In this document: piece by piece, positions 35,301 to 37,832 of the stretch
Numbering within the stretch: position 1 is the first letter of the stretch
Layout: each line of letters begins with the position of its first letter
Assembly (NCBI GenBank): GCA_037176905.1
Contig: JBBBWG010013557.1
Coordinates: 32,961-70,792, forward strand
Direction of reading: 5' to 3'
Origin: Azolla pinnata
Lineage: Eukaryota > Streptophyta > Polypodiopsida > Salviniales > Salviniaceae
DNA length: 37,832 nucleotides
Program-made: the position numbers and the translations under genes
The notes under the pieces: generated by a model
Told to the model about the DNA's origin: nothing
Seen by the model: only the letters and a program-made list of their open reading frames with translations
The model's database searches: none

Positions 35301-37592
35301 TCTATATCAACTTATAAAACTTACTTCTCAGCAATAGCTTTAGGTAATGTAATTAATCCTTTCCGAAACGACCCCACAGTTTGGCCCTTTGGTGTTGGTA
35401 GCCTCCTGCAAGTTGGAACATTTACATGAATAGAATTTCCAGTTCATCTTTCGAAATACCAGCATGATCAAATTTCGATAACCAAGAAAAATATTTAATA
35501 AGTGAACCCTAAGCTACGAAAATTATTCGTTCACAAAAGCATTTGTTTCTAATTCTTATGGTGTTTATAAAATAGTGTGTAGCAAATCATGACACGTTGA
35601 GAAAGATTTTGACTGCTTTTGTGAGATAATAAAACAACACTTTGTAGCAGTAGAGGACAGAGCATACAGATCTCTTGGTGGTGGAGGGTTTTTATTCTTC
35701 TCTTGAATAAGCTTAATAGTTCCTCCAATAATGCTTCCCCCAATATCCTCAAGCCTCCAAACTTTTCCGAATGCTGCCTTCATGCTCAACTTAGCAGGAT
35801 TACCGGCATACACACCTGCCCTAACATAGCTCGTTTCAGCAAGCATATAACATTTTTGAGCACATACTGTTGAGGCAATACCTCTGTTTGAGCTTTGTTC
35901 TTTAAAATATCTTGTGGATCACATGTTCATTCCTCTTTAACAAACGTCAATGTTGTAAATACATAGGCATAACGTAAGAATGAAACAAGACAAAGAAAAC
36001 TACATTATCAAGGTACCAAAACAAGATGATAAGACCTGCTAAAATTGTTCGGTACTCATTTCTGAGAGCCAACAGCAATAACAGAAATCACACAGAGAAA
36101 CTGCTTAAAGTGCACCTTCCAACGTAATAAGCCCCTTACAGCAGTTCTAGAGAAACGATACTGGATGACAACCATCAAGGGTGTGGATTATTTCTACCTG
36201 AGCAGAATGGTTCGATCAGCCTTTCAAAAACCTCTGCCCCAAGGTTTCGACGGACGAATTCCTCAACCGATTCTTCGTACTCCTAGCGATTCCCGTGGAT
36301 AATACCCATTAGAAGACATCAACGGAATGTCAAAAAACCTTGTGAATAACCTTAGTCGGCATTGAACATCTCCAAAATTGAGAGGCAAAGAGCCAAAGCC
36401 ATGCATTGTATTAGTCTCCTCACCGGTGGAGGAGGGCGTATGCCGAGAGCACCTAGACCAGCCCTTAATTTCCCTTGAATGCTCATCAAATCAAAGAAAG
36501 GTAAATCGGTTGGTCCTGCAGGTACAGGTCTCAACTTTCCTTGCCAATAGACAAAGCGAGGGGCAGTTGGATCACCGAGAACAAGTTCATCTTTCAAGCC
36601 ACTATCGACCTGCTTTCACAAGAAAAGAAATAAAATAACAATAGAATATGCTGTGCGTAATACTCCTATGATATGCAGCGCCTAATAAGCAGTTCAGAAG
36701 TTGGGAGATACGTTCGAGTTCCAGGAATGTAATCAATATACCATGTCTCGACGTGTCCCTTTTCCCTTCGGATGCGAACTGTAGAACACTTAACAATTCA
36801 AAGTTATTCGAAATGAGAATACATCGTAAACAGCACAGCCATGTCACGAGACATTCGATGACCCGAGTGACAATATTTACTTCATCGATTCATTTACAAA
36901 CAGAAAATCGATCGACAAATTAAGCTCAACCCCTCACAAAAAAAATCTACACAAATGTACATCTCGCAAACAGATAGTTTTCTTCTTAAAATACATCGCG
37001 TGGCAGAAGTACACCGCAATTTCCTGTAGAGAAAAAAGAAATACACGTAGGTTTGCAGATACAAATGCACAAAACAGAATTGCACGCATCGATTCCGAAC
37101 AGCTCCACCGCGAGGAATAGATCATCAAAAACCATCTCTTTGGGACCAAAAGCTGAGAAATGTGCAAAAATTGAGAGCATAACGCACCACCATAGTGAGG
37201 ATAGGATCACCGGGTTGGAAGCTGTTGGGCCCTTCTTCCCACAGGTACTCTCCTCTCTGGACAGTGGTGATGTTACCACCGACTCTATCGCGAGCTTCGG
37301 TGACGAGGACGTTCTTGAGGTGGGAGCCGTGCTTGGTAGCCATGGCTTGAGCGGAGCAGAGGCCCGAAACGCCCGCGCCCACGACGACGCAGTCGTAACA
37401 CGCCTCATTCTGCCGGGTCCCCTCGGCCACGGATGATGGGAAGGAAGAGGAAGAAGCGAAGGCGAAGGGCTTGGCGAGGGAATGGGACTTCAGCTGGAAT
37501 CTAGGGCCGGGCAGAAGAAGAAGCGCAGGGGCGGTGGTCTGCCAAGGCGGGAGCTTGAGACGGGCGGGAGCGATGGCGCTGCTCAGCTCCAT
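32348..37592 (-). CDS. PPOX: Protoporphyrinogen oxidase, chloroplast type, nine exons
   Basis: Oxidises protoporphyrinogen IX to protoporphyrin IX with FAD and oxygen, the last step shared by haem and chlorophyll synthesis, in the plastid; it is the target of diphenyl-ether-type herbicides. Exons: 37188-37592, 36424-36609, 36198-36282, 35668-35815, 35325-35405, 35040-35211, 33475-33634, 32823-32926, 32348-32653, giving 548 residues, the usual size, with all phases closing. Residues 1 to about 60 resemble a transit peptide. The FAD fold starts at VVVGAGVSG (70-78), with E99 in TEARDRVGG; R103 is in the position of the conserved substrate-binding Arg. EEGPNSFQP (119-127), the loop GVYAGNPAKLSM (226-237) and the C-terminal FLGGNYVSGVALGRCVE are intact. 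The acceptor of the last exon (GCAAG|AGC) is chosen by phase and family alignment. Confidence 0.97.
33161..33323. mobile_element. MITE-like element in PPOX intron 7
   Basis: 163 bp bounded by perfect 11-bp terminal inverted repeats, GAATACCCCTT on the left and AAGGGGTATTC on the right. The inner bases continue as an imperfect inverted repeat (ACCACA matched in both arms). No clear target-site duplication is seen and there is no coding capacity. Confidence 0.45.
34421..34471. repeat. Inverted repeat with 11-bp arms in PPOX intron 6
   Basis: Arms CCATTTGAGGG and CCCTCAAATGG are perfect complements separated by 29 bases. It lies downstream (on the minus strand) of the tRNA-like body and may be its tail region. 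Confidence 0.8.
34541..34616 (-). mobile_element. tRNA-derived SINE-like body in PPOX intron 6
   Basis: On the minus strand, an A-box-like TGGCAAAAGC (complement of about 34583-34592) is followed by an anticodon-arm-like CTCAT, then AGGTTGCAGGTTCAACCC. This last piece resembles the variable loop and T arm of a tRNA, with a B box GGTTCAACC at 34548-34556. The A-to-B spacing is tRNA-like. The acceptor stem is not convincing, so a functional tRNA is unlikely and a SINE head is the better reading. Confidence 0.4.
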
Positions 37593-37639
37593 TGGCGCGA
37601 GCCCTGTTGTGGTGCTGCTGCTGATGAAGATGAGATGAA

Positions 37640-37832
37640 TGAAGAAGAGGAATGAAGAAGATGAATGATGATGGTGGTGAAGATGATGATGGTGATGGTG
37701 ATGGTGATGGTGATGGTGCTGGTGCTGGTGGTGATGGTGGTGAAGATGATGATGGTGATGGTGGTGGTGGTGGTGGTGGTGGTGATGGTGATGGTGGTGA
37801 TGGTGGTGATGGTGGTGATGGTGGTGATGGTG
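37640..37832 (+). repeat. GATGGT-type repeat upstream of PPOX, reaching the window edge
   Basis: GAT/GGT triplets starting about 50 bp upstream of the PPOX start codon and running to the end of the window. On the sense strand it is CACCAT/ATCACC. It probably lies in the 5' leader or core promoter, and its full length is unknown. Confidence 0.9.

Overview
This window is nuclear DNA from a land plant. The evidence is split genes with GT-AG introns, plastid-targeted proteins (a YlmG homologue and protoporphyrinogen oxidase), plant transcription-factor families (class II KNOX and AT-hook/PPC), and plant-type TTTAGGG telomeric repeats. Abundant microsatellites and introns of roughly 0.1 to 1.4 kb do not fix the lineage. 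A seed-free plant such as a moss or lycophyte is possible, but that is a guess. A run of exactly 100 N marks an assembly gap.

Layout. The left end (about 100-1360) carries the 3' part of an unidentified plus-strand gene. Five well-supported genes then lie on the minus strand. From left to right they are: a single-exon YlmG/YGGT plastid protein (2555-3352); a 20-exon PARP1 (4438-12887, 1008 residues by my exon model); a type II AT-hook/PPC (AHL) gene (14399-16416, 421 residues); a class II KNOX homeobox gene (21867-27855, 711 residues, unusually long); and plastid protoporphyrinogen oxidase (32348-37592, 548 residues). I built the exon models by hand; for all four split genes the exon phases close and the proteins read through without stops.

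Between the genes, 16417-21866 and 27856-32347 are dominated by low-complexity DNA: T-rich islands, GTAT, CAT/CAC and GAA repeats, and ATGC and GATC palindromic repeats. They also contain a possible LTR remnant and a perfect four-unit heat shock element with no recognisable gene next to it. The introns hold most of the other structure: a 33-bp minisatellite and two segmental duplications in KNOX, and a tRNA-SINE-like body, a hairpin and a MITE-like element in the PPOX gene.

The genes do not form an operon or a pathway. They cover DNA-damage signalling (PARP1), chromatin and transcription (AHL, KNOX), plastid biology (YlmG) and tetrapyrrole synthesis (PPOX). I see no clearly new multi-gene system. 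The most distinctive points are the KNOX protein's roughly 410-residue low-complexity N-terminus, partly encoded by telomere-like hexamers, and a degenerate copy of a PARP1 catalytic exon edge just past the PARP1 stop codon.
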